From positions 496,001 to 560,000 of the forward strand of contig JAFEVB010000015.1 of NCBI GenBank assembly GCA_032629725.1: DNA of 64,000 bases. The letters are read 5' to 3'. Of the stretch, positions 1 to 11,573 are shown piece by piece. The translations under genes were made by a program, and so were the position numbers. The notes beneath the pieces are model-generated. The model did not search any database, was not told where the DNA came from, and saw nothing but the letters and a program-made list of their open reading frames with translations. Every line of letters begins with the position of its first letter. The first letter of the stretch is position 1. This DNA is from Gremmenia infestans (lineage: Eukaryota; Ascomycota; Leotiomycetes; Helotiales; Hamatocanthoscyphaceae).

Positions 1-602
1 TAGTATTCGAAAACATTGCTATTGCAGCTTTCGATGCCGAATACACTGATGCAAATGGTATGGCAGTAACCGACGCAACGGATGTTTGGTTGACAATCAT
101 GCCCTTGGACTTCACCAGTAAGGGTAGAAAGGCCTGCGTCATGGCAATGTGGCCCCATACGTTAATGTCGAACAAGTTCTTGGCCTCGGGAATAGAGATA
201 TCGGATACAGGTATGGTCATCTCTACAAAATGTTAGTATCAAGATTTTGGTAGAGGATAAGAGACAAGAAGATGAAACCCTCGTTGGGAGCGCAAATCTT
301 GCTAAGCTGAGGAGGAACAAAAAAAGGGGTTGGTTACGGTTGCCAGCATTATTCACCAGAATTTCGAGGCTAGACAGTTTGCTTCTGCAGGCGGCGATAG
401 AGGATTCAGATAATATGTCGAGCGTCAGCGTTTCAATACCTAGAGCTGCGAGTTGAGACATTTTGGAAGGGTTTCTAGCTGTAGCATAAACGTGCAGGCC
501 AGCTTCGTGGAAGGCGAGTGCAAGAGCGGCACCTAGACCGCCCTCTGAGCAACCAGTAATGAGAACGGTCCGCTTCGAGGATGACATCTTCTTGTCGGCC
601 AT
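1..602 (-). CDS. Short-chain dehydrogenase/reductase, AYR1-like (partial, runs off the left edge)
   Basis: Two exons on the minus strand, 602-338 and 222 to the edge, with an intron at 223-337 (GTAACC donor, CTAAC branch site, TTGTAG acceptor) that keeps frame. Seen: an N-terminal Rossmann motif TGCSEGGLG (residues 17-25), an NNAG motif at 84-87, and after the splice a VNQTSVAS stretch followed by YSASK, the catalytic Tyr-x3-Lys of classical SDRs, just before the window ends. The TGCSxGGLG form and overall spacing resemble NADPH-dependent 1-acyldihydroxyacetone-phosphate reductase (yeast Ayr1), a lipid-droplet/ER enzyme of phosphatidate synthesis. Many fungal secondary-metabolism SDRs share this fold, so the substrate is inferred. 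The start is the first ATG of the open frame. The C-terminal third lies outside the window. Confidence 0.85.
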
Positions 603-1298
603 GGCTTTTTCAGGCTGGAAGAAGGTTTTAACAATGAATGGTACAGCTGTGAGGGATATCAGAATAGTAGGACCAAGAGTAACTACTTCTCTTTATATTT
701 AGTTCTCAGTTAGATAATCAATGCCCCCCTAAAGGGAACGCCGCGGGATTCCGAAGTGCAAGCATCTACGATCCCGTATCGCAACTCCGGACCTCTCACC
801 AACCCGGCGATACAAAAAAGACATCCAAGGGCAAATAAATTGAACATCACCCCCGAAGGAGCTGAAGCGGCTTTAAAGAGCCTTTTAAGTGCACTCCCGT
901 GTACCTTGGCTTGGGTCTACTATAGCTTTAGCGAGTTATTCGCTAAAAGGGGTATTGGCCCATTAAGTTATAGGGGCTTCCAGCGGCGTAACAGCATATC
1001 TACCTAGGTATCTACTATAAGCACTCGCACGTTCTTTATGTCTAATACTCTCTGCTACTTAGCATAGATAGATAGAACCCCGTGTATATAACTTTCATAG
1101 CTTACTATATGAAAGTTGCACGTGAAACATCTCCGGGCCCACTTGAACTCCGGCCGGAGCTGAGGTAAGCACCCCTCCATTCTCACCACTTCTGTGGTTG
1201 CCAAACTCGTCTACACATATAACTACAAATCTAAAATTTTCTATACTCCGACCGGAATCCCAAGACACGTCCCGACGGCTCGGCGGAGAAAGAGAGTC
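603..1298. other. Divergent intergenic region
   Basis: Lies between the minus-strand reductase and the plus-strand Zn2Cys6 gene, so it should carry both promoters. I see no convincing coding sequence. It holds a short inverted repeat at 1090-1117 (listed separately). Confidence 0.6.
1090..1117. promoter_or_regulatory. 10 bp perfect inverted repeat upstream of the Zn2Cys6 gene
   Basis: AACTTTCATA at 1090-1099 and its exact reverse complement at 1108-1117 are separated by 8 bases, followed at once by CACGTG. It sits about 180 bp upstream of the chosen start of the Zn2Cys6 gene. A dyad of this size next to an E-box-like hexamer could be an operator, but this is only a positional inference. Confidence 0.3.
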
Positions 1299-2917
1299 AT
1301 GCCTATATCGAGAAAGAAAGCATGCGTTACATGCCGAGCAGCCAAGGCGCGTTGCGATCTTGCCACTGAATGTTCACGCTGCTCAGAACGCGGTCTTCAG
1401 TGCAGATACTCAGACAAGGACTTGAGCCTTTCCGGTCCAAACATTCCCCCGCATGCCGCAACATCACATCTGTATGAAAGCGATGAAACAGCTATGCATG
1501 GTATCGAGCTCTGCCAGGACGTTGATCAGGACTCTGCCGCTTTAACGATCGAAGATATTGGATGGCCAACTCCTGGCTGGAGTGATTCGAATTTTCTTCA
1601 GTCATCAGTTGATGACCTTAATTTGGGTGCTTTTGGCGAAATTCTAACACAGCAAAGTCACATTGGGACACTAACCCAATCGTCTACTGAACACTCGCAA
1701 ATGCAAACTCCACCTGTCAGAGGCATCAGCAAAGATAGACAGCATAGACTACCTTCAGATCGTCAATCTCGCTTTTCCCAGGAGTCCGAGGATAGACTTA
1801 CGGTCATTTCTGGTAGAGCTTATCGTAACATCTTCTCGCCCAGAAAGTCGACTACCACACAATCGTTCCTCACGACACGAGTCATCTGGGGCAAATTTAT
1901 GACATACCCGAAGATGATCATACAAGGACAGTTGCCCCCATTCATCTACCCTTCTTGTGTCTACAAAGATGTATTACCTCAGAACTGCGTTGTAAATGGG
2001 ATTCATCAGTGCTTGCCAGAGGCGCTCGCTGTCTGTGCCGGGTTAGTGAGCATGTTTGAAAGTCGCACGCCAGCAAGCAGCTCTTTTGTTTGGAGAAGTA
2101 TAGATACAGAAGTGAAAAGATTGAAAAATGCAGTACTTCCTAAACCCATCTTCAAGAAAGGAGGCGTGCCTAGCTGACCGAAGTCCAGTATCAAAATTAC
2201 GACAAATACGATCTCGTATCCGCAATGCAGTCAATGACTATATATCTGCTCCTTCATGCACAAGATGACCAGTCCACCAAGCAGAATGATCCCACATTGG
2301 CGATTGTCACTCTTGCGGTAAGCTACTATATAAATGCAGTACACAACTACCAACCCCCTGCTTTAAATCTTTAAATTCCGGAATATTATCAAAATCTAAT
2401 GACGAAAATAGGAAATGGCAATGCAGATGACTGAGTTGCATAATCAAACCCAGAATATATACCGGAAAGAAGTCCTGACACAGCGCGAATGGGCATTCAA
2501 CGAATGTCTGCGAAGGTATGTAGTCCCTTTTCCATCGTGCAGAGACGCACTACATCTCACTTACCACGCAATGTTTTTAGAACGTCGTGCCTTCTATATT
2601 TATTTGAGAGTCTCCTCGAGACTATGATTAAACATGATCGAAGCTGCGCAGAAGGCGCCTACGACTCGATTCCACTGCCAAGTCCTCGAATTCTTTGGGA
2701 CTACGAGAACAGCGACATTTGGGCACATCGGCTCGATAGATTCAAATCTGAAGGATTACCAGAGAGGGAATTGACAATTTGGGATCTCAAAATATCTGGC
2801 GCCGGCCGGGCTGCTGAGTGGGAAATGAACGGGAGAATCACCGAAGCGATGGCAAGGTGGTGTCAGGGCGTTGATGAATTTGGGAGTTTGCTTTGGTTGG
2901 GTGCTCTGCTAAATTGA
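1299..2917 (+). CDS. Zn(II)2Cys6 fungal transcription factor
   Basis: Four exons give 467 residues: 1299-2132, 2189-2317, 2412-2515 and 2581-2917. The 56 bp first intron (GTACTT donor, GCTGAC branch site, TCCAG acceptor) removes what otherwise looks like a frameshift and joins the frame to a segment around NYDKYDLVSAMQ. The N-terminus is a textbook binuclear zinc cluster, Cys at 9, 12, 19, 25, 28 and 35 (C-x2-C-x6-C-x5-C-x2-C-x6-C) after a basic leader. The C-terminal half carries the helical, Arg/Trp-rich pattern of fungal regulators, ending near WCQGVDEFGSLLWLGALLN. It should be a nuclear DNA-binding regulator recognising CGG half-sites. The ATG at 1299 is preferred over the upstream in-frame ATG at 1194 because it puts the zinc cluster next to the N-terminus. 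The target genes are unknown; the adjacent genes do not form an obvious pathway. Confidence 0.85.
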
Positions 2918-4402
2918 GATGGGAGCCGGAAACCATGGTAGAACTGCACTTGGGAACTAGGGTATGATTGATTGCAACTGGGTCTATGCCGTGCGAATAC
3001 TCGATCCCACTAGAGCTTTAAGGAAATGAGGCCGGCGATGGTCCTCTTTCACGGTTCTTGCGACACCTCGGCGTGAAAACAACGCCGATAGATTGCTTTC
3101 CTGTCCGTTCTCGGGCATTACTGCATGAGCAACCTCGTTTGCTTGTGTAACTTGGTCATCCCTTCTAGCTCAGGCACATTCGAAACCTGAAACATCGACC
3201 TGCAATTGGATCCTCGATGTTCATCAACGTTCCGATTATCACATCCCGTTTTCCCCGTCTATTGGACGTTTATTCTCCGATTGACAGTGGGGAAGAACCG
3301 CTGTTTGCGGGCCGAGAGGGTAGTTGCATATTTGGGAGCACAAACGGAACCCTTTCCCTCCCATTTGTGTTCCGACGAGGCTAGGCCACGGCTTTAGACA
3401 TTGGTGTATGGTATTAATGGACGCTTCCTGAGTCCACGTTACTTCTATGCATGTTGTTGTGGTTGTATGCGTGCTTCCCGTAATACGCTAATGCTTGAGA
3501 TGTCTGTTGGGGCATAGCGAAGTGAAAATCAGGAGAAAGGAGACACTTACCGCATCAATCAATCTCCAAGTGGAGAGAATTTCAACGTGTACGAAGTATA
3601 TTGCTACAGATTGATACTCAGAAGTGGAAGTATGCATATGAGCTTCTGCCTTGTCTGGGAAAAATGAGCAGCTAGTTCCATTCAAGTGCATAACAAGATT
3701 CTCGTATTGCTCAGTTGATTTGATCTCCCTGCTGAAAACCTCCCTATGTTAATCTAGATAGGATTAGATCCAGATCATCTACAACTTTTCTCGTTCTCAA
3801 GAGAATGTTTTGTGGCAAGTTCCCGAATTCCTGTTCCTTGTTTCCCGGCGTCCTCCTTACTCGCTGGAGAAGATGTCAGATCCCGAGGCTCAAGCTGCGC
3901 GCAGCACGCTCTCCATAACGTTAAAATTTTGATCGAAATCATCATCCCTTTTATGAAGTGCATATTCAAGGCCATGAGTAAAGTGACACTTGTATTCTAA
4001 CCGTTTCAAAGAAACTCGCTCTGAAAGTTTTCATTTCAGAGACGTAGCACATGTTGAACTAATATTCCTCAACGAAAATTTGATAATAGACTACTAGGTG
4101 GAGCACCATCCAGAACCATACGAGATGTGGATTCGCCCCAGGATCTGTTGGACCTGCATAACGAAAGTATGGAGGACTGCATGCATCGGCAAGATGCATT
4201 GCGAATAATTACCCTCTTTCCACAGGTTCCAAGTCTGAGCCGAATCCAGTCAAATGGAAGCGAGATGCTTTGCTCTCACATATAGACCACTCTGCCAGCT
4301 GCAGCAACTCCAGTTCTCAAATCATCCGGCTCTTTTCTCTCGAATGCACGCTCTATTGCTTCATTGCACGCCTTATCACCCTGTTCACCTTCAATTGCCA
4401 TC
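2918..4402. other. Intergenic, no gene recognised
   Basis: About 1.5 kb of ordinary base composition. The open frames here are short, lack introns that extend them and carry no motif I recognise. The last 100 bp are C/T-rich, as in many fungal core promoters, just before the Ser/Thr-rich gene. Confidence 0.5.
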
Positions 4403-6232
4403 ATGGGTCTCAACCGCTTAGGTTCCTTGGCTTTGCTGGGCCTTGGGTATGATTTCATTTTCCATTCCATTAAACTTCACTAACTCTTTCTTTTCAGTGC
4501 GAACCTCGTAGCAGCCATCCCTCAATACGGATACGGCTGCTCATCGGTCATCACTGTCACATCTCTCACCTTGGTGTCCAGCACGGTCACCGTCTTCGAG
4601 ACTGCCTGTGGAACATCTGCTGGTGATAGTGCGGCTGGAAGCATCCCCACATCCACGGTTTCTTCTGCTGAAGACACTGCAACTCCAATTAGCGGCACTA
4701 GTACTCCTTACTTGCCGTCAATTACAGAATCCTCGTCCCTTGTTTCGATCGAGACTTCTTCAGAACAGGATTCTACAACTGCTCTCACGCAGACTCAGAC
4801 CACAACCCAGTCTACTGAGATCCAACCTTCTCCTTCAAGCTCGGAGACATCCGTTTCAACGTCAGGGGAGACATCAGGTGCTGCCACTTCAACATCTTCT
4901 TCAGCAGAGGTAAGAGATATCTTCGCGGTGTGAATTTCTCACTTCAGAAAGACTTTGGACTTCGAATTGAGATATTACTTTCCCGTTTTCTCACTACCAT
5001 ATACCATGATTAATCAAAACAAATTCTGACTGGAGGCATCGATTTAGACTATTCCCTTGACTGGCCTTCCTTCTACCACGAGCGATCAGTCGACTCCTGT
5101 CGCCGAAAGCTCGTCAACCTCGGTGTACGTTCCAAGCCCTCCCAGTTCAACTCCTTCAGAGAGTTCGGCAAACGGAGGCGAGACAACTACCACAAGCTCA
5201 GTCTATATTCCCAGCCTCCCTACTTCGACTCCTGCAGAGAGTCCTGGATATGGAGGTGAGACAGCTTCGTCCAGCTCAGTCTACTCCACAGCTCAGCCCT
5301 CTGAAAGCGCAAGTAACGCTGGAGCAACCACAGATTATACCACTTCGTCATATCCATCTTCAAATCTAGCAGCATCAACCTCAAGCGTGAGCGGCGGGGT
5401 CCGCGGCATTCCATCGAGCTCTCCACTTTATCCCATTCCTGCCAATGCAACCACCTCTTATTCTATCACAGGCTATTCAGCGTCAGGCGTCAGCTCTACT
5501 AGTGGGGCCTCGAGGTCTGTGTCTTGTGCATCAGGTAGTGGGATTTCGAGCGGTGCCTTCAATAATACGACTGCAGTAGGCACTTCGACATATTTGACAT
5601 CATCTGAGAGCGTAACCTCTGATAATGGGGGAGCGACTGGGGCACCATCTACAAGCTCAGAGTACCCTCCTTCATCAGGAAGCTCGTCGACAGATAGCGG
5701 AGAAACGGGGGCGTCATCCACCACCTCCTCATACCCCACTACATCTTCAGAAAGCCCATATACAGAGAGCGGGGCAACTGGGGCATCATCAACCATTTTG
5801 TCATCATACCCCACCACATTTTCAGAGAGCACATACCCCACTTCATATCCTACTTCTTTGTATGCAACACAAACACCAGAAAGCTCATCCACAGACAGCG
5901 GGGAGACCATTCCATCTTCGACGCCTGCATCTCCTTCCAGCACGACTCCTTTGATGGAAGATTCAACATCTACACCATACGGCGGCTATTCCTATGGCTC
6001 TCCATCCTCATCAGCAGCTGCTTCCTCTACTGATGAGAGTGTCACCGCATCTCCAAGTTCTACCTCGACAGCCTATCCATCTTCCTCTGCCGAAACGTCA
6101 AGCGATGAATACGTTCCAACATCGACCGAGACCACCGCAAGAGACATCTCGGCAGCTTATACAACTTCCTCTGCCGAGACGTCGAGGGCTGACTTGGGCA
6201 CCACGACAGACAGCTCGGCGGCAATGATCTAG
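4403..6232 (+). CDS. Secreted Ser/Thr-rich protein, low complexity
   Basis: Three exons: 4403-4446, 4498-4909 and 5048-6232, with introns GTATGA..TTTTCAG and GTAAGA..ATTTAG, give about 546 residues. The first exon plus the start of the second encode a hydrophobic signal peptide (MGLNRLGSLALLGLGANLVAA). A short ordered-looking part follows (QYGYGCSSVITVTSLTLV...ETACG), then almost 500 residues dominated by Ser, Thr, Pro and Ala. Such domains in fungi are heavily O-mannosylated and occur in cell-wall or adhesin-like proteins. I see no hydrophobic C-terminus for GPI attachment; the protein stops at SSAAMI. Either it is soluble or wall-entrapped, or a last exon is missed. No catalytic domain is visible, so no specific function is claimed. 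Confidence 0.75.
5672..5915 (+). repeat. Degenerate tandem peptide repeats inside the Ser/Thr-rich gene
   Basis: Units built on the pattern (T/Y)(D/E)SG(E/A)TGASST..SSYPTTxSES recur in the coding frame, for example around 5690, 5760 and 5880. They suggest expansion by unequal exchange, as in fungal wall proteins. Copy boundaries are approximate. Confidence 0.5.
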
Positions 6233-7388
6233 AATTTCTAAAAATCAGACGGGGTAGAAAAATTGGCTCCAAACCCGGAAAAGCAAGCAGCAGATAAGGA
6301 AGGCAGATTCTATTCTCCAATGACATAGACGGCAGGCTCAAGGTTCATTTCGAACCCCTACACACACTCCTTTTGCTCGATTCACTTCTCTTCTGCATCA
6401 AAGCTGGATATATATGTATGGCAGTTTTTAGGGTACCTCCAAAATAATATAATCTGGTTGAAAGTTTTAAAAATTTGCAATGTGTATTTTGCGCAAAGTG
6501 ATTCGCGGGGAGAGAGTGCACGTGGATGTGAAGATATGTTGAGCGAAATGGGTGTGGGTTCAGGGGCTCGCTAGTGCTAACGACACTTTGTAATTATGCT
6601 GACTAATGCACGCTGACTCAGGTCTGCGTCTACTGCAGCATGAGATGAGCATACCATTGCATTGCCAAGAGCGATAGGCTATGAAAATATACTCAAACCA
6701 TTCTATAATTTTCTATTTGAAAGGTACTTAGTAAAGTAATTGAATCGTTACAATTTAAACAGATTATATCTGCATCGAATAACGACTAATTTACATTACA
6801 GAATGTTGAGAGAATGATTAATACCTTACTAAGCACATATCGCTCAAGAACAAAAAAGACAACTTTGCGCTAACTCCATACCCACTATAACCTACTCTAT
6901 ACAAGGAACTCCGAGTTCAGGAACCTCAAATTCCGAAGAACCCATATATATCCAGCCCTAAAAGCTTATCCCCGCTTAAACCCCAAAGCATAGATGACCC
7001 TGCAGTACTTGGCATGATACTTGTAGGTAGCAATGAGGCCGGAGTTGGCCGCTCGCATAATAACTATACTATTAAAGTCTGCTTCTCGGAGATAGGGGAA
7101 GTGAAGTGAATTTGAGTAAGTGTATATATTCACACTCTCCCTTCCAATCTACTTTAATTTGAGAATTCAATTTAATCTGCATTCTTCCTACCACATTCTA
7201 TCTAACTAAATCCGGAACCGAACATTAGTATTAGAGAGCCACTATCTGTCATTGTTCAACGGTCAACTGCATAATAGAACGAAACAGAACAGAACAGTAT
7301 TAATAGAACATCCAGTGCAACATATCTAAACTGTAGAAGATTTTACACAATCTTGGAGTAATAAATTGTCCTCCGACTTCAAGCAAAA
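6233..7388. other. Intergenic, no gene recognised
   Basis: Contains the 3' flank of the Ser/Thr-rich gene and the 5' flank of the next dehydrogenase. Composition becomes moderately AT-rich from about 6680. There is no open frame with a recognisable domain. Confidence 0.5.
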
Positions 7389-8733
7389 ATGCCTTCATTC
7401 AACAGATCCACGACAGGAAAAGAAGTCGTCGCCGCATTCCCATCAAGCGTCGCTGGCAAAACATGTAATTGCAACCCCAGATCCCCATCTATTCCCTCAT
7501 TCCCAAACTCCCAACAATCAATCTCTCTAACCAAACACCCAGTCCTCATAACAGGCCCCAGCCACTCTTCAATTGGCGCCGAAATCGCCCTATCCCTAGC
7601 CCACGGCTCCCCCTCCCACATAGTCCTGCTAGGCCGATCATCCGCACGCATCGCACCCGTGATCGTCGCCATCGCCGCCATCGACCCCTCCATCCGCACC
7701 ACGCTCGTGCTCGTCGATCTCGCGTCCCAGAGCTCCGTCCGCTCCGCCGCGGCGCAGATCAAAGACGATGCTAGTATTGGGCAGATAGATGCGGTGATTA
7801 ACTGTGCGGGGATTATGGCGCGGCCGGGTTTCGAGGTTACGGAGGAGGGTATTGAGGCGCAGTTTGGGAGTAATCATATTGGGCATTTCTTGCTGACGAA
7901 TTTGGTGTTGGGGAAGGTGCTGCAGGCGGGGGAGAGCGAGGGGGGGACGGCGAGGGTCATTAATGTTAGTAGTACGGGTTTTGAGCTTGGGCCAGTTAGG
8001 TTTGAGGATTGGAATTTCAAGGTTTGTTCCCATTCCACTATCCCACAAGTGCCGGGGTGAGTGAGTGACGTTGCTAATATGATAGGGTGTTTAGGAGGGA
8101 AAGGAGTATCATGCGTGGTTGGCATACGCGCAGTCCAAGACTGCAAATGTGCTGTTTACGGCCGCTCTTGCGGAGAAGTTGAAGAGCAAGGGTATTCAAT
8201 CTTTTGCGCTCCAGCCTGGTCGTATGGAACTCCTATCTTCATTCATTCTTTAGGTACGCAGAAAAGCTTCTAACATCCATATAGTTATTATGGAATCAAA
8301 CCTCGGGAAACACGTCACACCAGAATCTTGGCAATCAGCATTGACGATTGCGAACGAGACCTCGGGAGGTAAGAATTACCATGTTTGGTATTTGATGTAT
8401 ATATGATTCTGATATTCTGTTATCTAGGAAAAGAAATAAAAATGGAGGAGCCGAAGACTCTTCAACAAGGAGCTTCCACTGCGCTGGTAGCGGCGCTCGA
8501 TCCCTCCATTGCAGGTAAGTGACCCCACACCGATTCGGCATACTGCAACGTACTGACACTTGGCAGAATTCTCTGGTGGTTTTCTTCAGAACTGTGTATT
8601 ACGTCCCGTGGAACAGGCTTATGCTAAAGGCAAGGAAAATGCGGATAAGCTCTGGGCGTTGAGTGAGAAGCTCGTTGGGGAGAAGTTTGATCTGCGACGT
8701 AGAATACTTTTAGACATTAATCGTTCACTTTGA
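7389..8733 (+). CDS. Short-chain dehydrogenase/reductase (retinol-dehydrogenase/WWOX-like type)
   Basis: Five exons: 7389-8021, 8095-8221, 8285-8368, 8428-8514 and 8567-8733. All four introns have GT..AG ends and keep frame, giving 365 residues. Seen: the cofactor-binding segment VLITGPSHSSIGAEIA (a T-G-x6-I-G form of the Rossmann glycine motif), a VDLASQSSVRSAA segment as in SDRs acting on lipid or isoprenoid alcohols, NCAG in place of NNAG, NVSST with the catalytic Ser, and YAQSK (Tyr222, Lys226) for catalysis. The C-terminus contains LQPG followed by IMESNL. It should be an NAD(P)-dependent oxidoreductase; the substrate cannot be read from sequence. The first about 50 residues precede the fold and are Ser/Pro-rich with no clear targeting signal. 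Confidence 0.88.
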
Positions 8734-10677
8734 AGAGCACATCTCTACTCTCCTTGGGATGTTAGACCAATGAAAATTGTGCTCTCCGTAATCGAGTACG
8801 CGTTTCGAAATCAACTTCAACTTTGGGTTTGGTGTTCTGGCAGGTGTTTTAGGTGCTTTTCAATTGTCGAGTGACAATCCTGCAGCCGACTAGCTGCCTT
8901 AGTAGCAAGGAGGTAGGAGCGAGTAGCTTGTTATGTCTCCTCAGTCCTTCTTCTCTCATGTTCAAAAGGATGTCCCGAGCTGGTACATGCACATAATTGA
9001 GGACAGAATATTTCAAGTTGCTTCGAGAGCTAAATTGTTATTAATTACATCTTCAGCATGTTCTTTGAGAAAGAAACTTCAAGATGATGAAATGCGTCTC
9101 GCGGACCTTGTCCACATGACCAGACGTCAAAACGAGTACATGGTGAAAGTAAGCTTTGAAGGCCCAGCCTCGAAGTTTAGGAGGGGTCACTAGAAGTGTC
9201 AGCTACACAAAATTTCAGCGCTCGTGTCCCAACATCCGCCGCACATATATATTGCTTCGGAATCATTGTAGTTTCGTTTGAGCAGGCTCTTGGCGTTACA
9301 CACTTGTAGTAACTCAGCAAGGCCCGGATTCAAAACCTGCTGAACCATCTAGACCAGCACCATCTCAATAGTCCATGCTTGAAAATCGAAGCATATCAAG
9401 TATAAAACAAACACACTTGCTCGTGACGCGTAGTCATAAGGCCCATCTCGGGAGTTCAGTCGAAGAAACGTGTTCCTTTGTGGAATATGGTGGTTTCCTG
9501 ACCCCAGCGAGGAGAGTCCCAGACCTTCGCAGAAGTTAGCACAGTTTCTCAAGAGAAGAGAAAACAGCCTCTAAATGGTAGCATGCGAATCGTCTATCAG
9601 GGCATTGGTGAAAATTGTCTCATGGCCTGGTCTCCCAGGCTCTGAAGTAGCAAATACTTTATAAGTTGCATAACATCATATTGACTTCGCATGCTCCATT
9701 TGACAGAACGAAAAGTAATTTTCTCACCTTCACAAGTGTGTCTCATCCGTTGCTATAATAACTAGATTTGGGGGATTTGGGTTGAACCGAAGGCATGAGA
9801 CCCGGTCGGCAGCGTGTCCCTTCTTGGTAATGGTGAACTTGCAGTCAATTAGAAAGTCTGTGGATATCCTCTCGTAGGGGTACCGTGAGATAGCGGACGC
9901 GAAGTTCATATGCCCAGGAGGAAGTCGCGCAGCCCGGCACGATAATTGTGGAACTGTGGAACCAGAAGTTTCAACCACGCTCCGTGTGCAATTTCTTCCC
10001 GTGTGTGCATGGCTTCATTGCGATGGGAGGATTCTCTGTCCATGGGGCGATTCGATGGTTTATATCGACACAAGGTCTTGCAAGAGTGCCTTCATTCCCT
10101 GCCTCCGTGACCTGGAATTGTGGTGTCCCGCGAAAAGATACTATGCCTCAAGCAACCCACCTCTTCTTTCCTCGTATATCGCTTTCTTGGTCCTCAATCT
10201 CCATTCCCAAACACTTCGATATTCGAGGCAGAAAGGTGCGAGGGGGGAGGATGTCGACGCCTCAAACACAATTGCCTCTTAAGCTTTGGCAAGGCTTTTG
10301 ATCCTCAACCGGCTGACGCCAATCTAGTCGCTCATTTCCCCTCGGCCATTATCCTCCTGTTCGTCTTAAGCTCCCTTATTCATGCTTATATGCGTGCTCG
10401 ACGGGTGAGATATTCCAGGAGGGTGGAGAAATTTTCATGGTCGCTGAGCTGAAAGCATAAGTCAGCACAACCGATACCTAGGAACATGGGGCTGCGCAGT
10501 AGTTTTCAGAATGGTTCGACTGCTGCTGCGCACACGAAGGTTCAAAAGGTTCCTTGATGATGAAAAGTCAAGGGTAATCAAATACAAATATGTGATGTTC
10601 TTTCAGCGTGAGTAAAACATTTGCAGTATTTGATGGTACGTGCCATAAATTTCGCGATGTTTATATTGGCTATTGGA
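8734..10677. other. Intergenic, about 1.9 kb, no gene supported
   Basis: Several overlapping open frames of about 80-120 residues occur between 8933 and 10452 on both strands. They overlap one another, carry no recognisable domain and cannot be extended by splice sites I trust, so none is called. It contains the promoter side of nothing obvious: the right neighbour is transcribed toward it and the left neighbour ends into it, so this is a convergent gap. Confidence 0.45.
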
Positions 10678-11573
10678 TTAGTCATCCACTAAAATTTCTC
10701 CACCAGCAGCTCCTTGCACAACGGATTCCATAACTTCATAGCTGGTACCGATATTGGTTTCGCAAAGATCAATGCTCCCACCAAGCTTGCCTTGGAAGAT
10801 AGTCCATTTCATATCGTCTGAGATTTCGTAGATGTAGTTGTCGTAGTACCTACTAATAACGGGTTATGTTGGGTCTTTGATGGGAGTGTGGCAGACGGGG
10901 ATAACTTACTACATAATATTCGAGGGAGGTGATGCAGTTGTCGATGGAGGGTAAGGAAGGATCGTTGACGTTGTAGTCAAGTCGTCACACTTAAAGTAGG
11001 CTGTTCCTCCACTGTTGGTACTCGTCTGGATGGCAACCATTTCTTCGCCGCATGTGCGAAAATGGTCCAATGTAGGAGTAGGGCCAAGGGTATACATCAA
11101 TCTGACTTTGGTCAGCCATGTATTCACGTCTTGTACAAGGACTAAACTTACAAGGTGACTGTACAAGCAGCGTTGATAGAAGTGAAGTTCAATGTTAACG
11201 ATATAGTTTGTGTGGGAAGAGCAGTGAAGTTGCAATAATTCGTCATTGCTTTATCAAAGGTTGAAAACGGGCCTCTACCTCCACAAGACCACCATAAAGC
11301 AGGTTCGTTGCTGAATCCCATGAGCTCGTTATTCCCCTCATTGCAAATTGGAGGGGGAGTAAGCGATGGAGAGGAAGTGCTGGATCTTGAAGATGTTTGC
11401 GAAACGGAGCCTGTAGATGTTGCACTTCCTGAACCGACGGAGAAGACAGACCTGCTAGATGAGGTTTGCGAAACGCTCGAGGTTTTGGAGCCTGAGGAGG
11501 AGGCAGTAACTGACGGTCCAGTTGAGCTCCTTACACTAGAGCTAGGGGATGATGACATTGATGACAATGTCAT
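10678..11573 (-). CDS. Ser-rich protein with a Cys-containing C-terminal domain, unknown function (5' end uncertain)
   Basis: Minus-strand exons 11573-11152, 11101-10910 and 10852-10678 give about 262 residues. The introns are 50 bp (GTAAGT donor, CTGAC branch site, GTCAG acceptor) and 57 bp (GTAAGT..TTAG; an alternative GTAGTA..GTAG pair is also in frame). Residues 1 to about 75 are nearly all Ser/Thr. A domain with six or more Cys follows, including a WWSCGGRG motif, several Asn-x-Ser/Thr sites and a C-terminal part around DDMKWTIFQGKLGG. The layout suggests an extracellular domain on a glycosylated stalk. No signal peptide precedes the Ser stretch in this model, so a 5' exon is probably missing upstream of 11573. 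I do not recognise the family. Confidence 0.6.

Noticed and set aside
756..1007. Short plus-strand frame upstream of the first Zn2Cys6 gene
   Set aside because: No domain, no conserved features and promoter-like context.
2133..2188. Apparent double frameshift in the first Zn2Cys6 gene
   Set aside because: A 56 bp intron with GTACTT donor, GCTGAC branch site and TCCAG acceptor restores the frame exactly, so the gene is intact.
5473..5943. Long minus-strand frame within the Ser/Thr-rich gene
   Set aside because: A mirror frame produced by biased Ser codons; the sense strand has the signal peptide and introns.
9948..10452. Two or three overlapping plus-strand frames of over 100 residues
   Set aside because: They overlap in different frames, have no domain and no splice extension; best explained as chance open frames.
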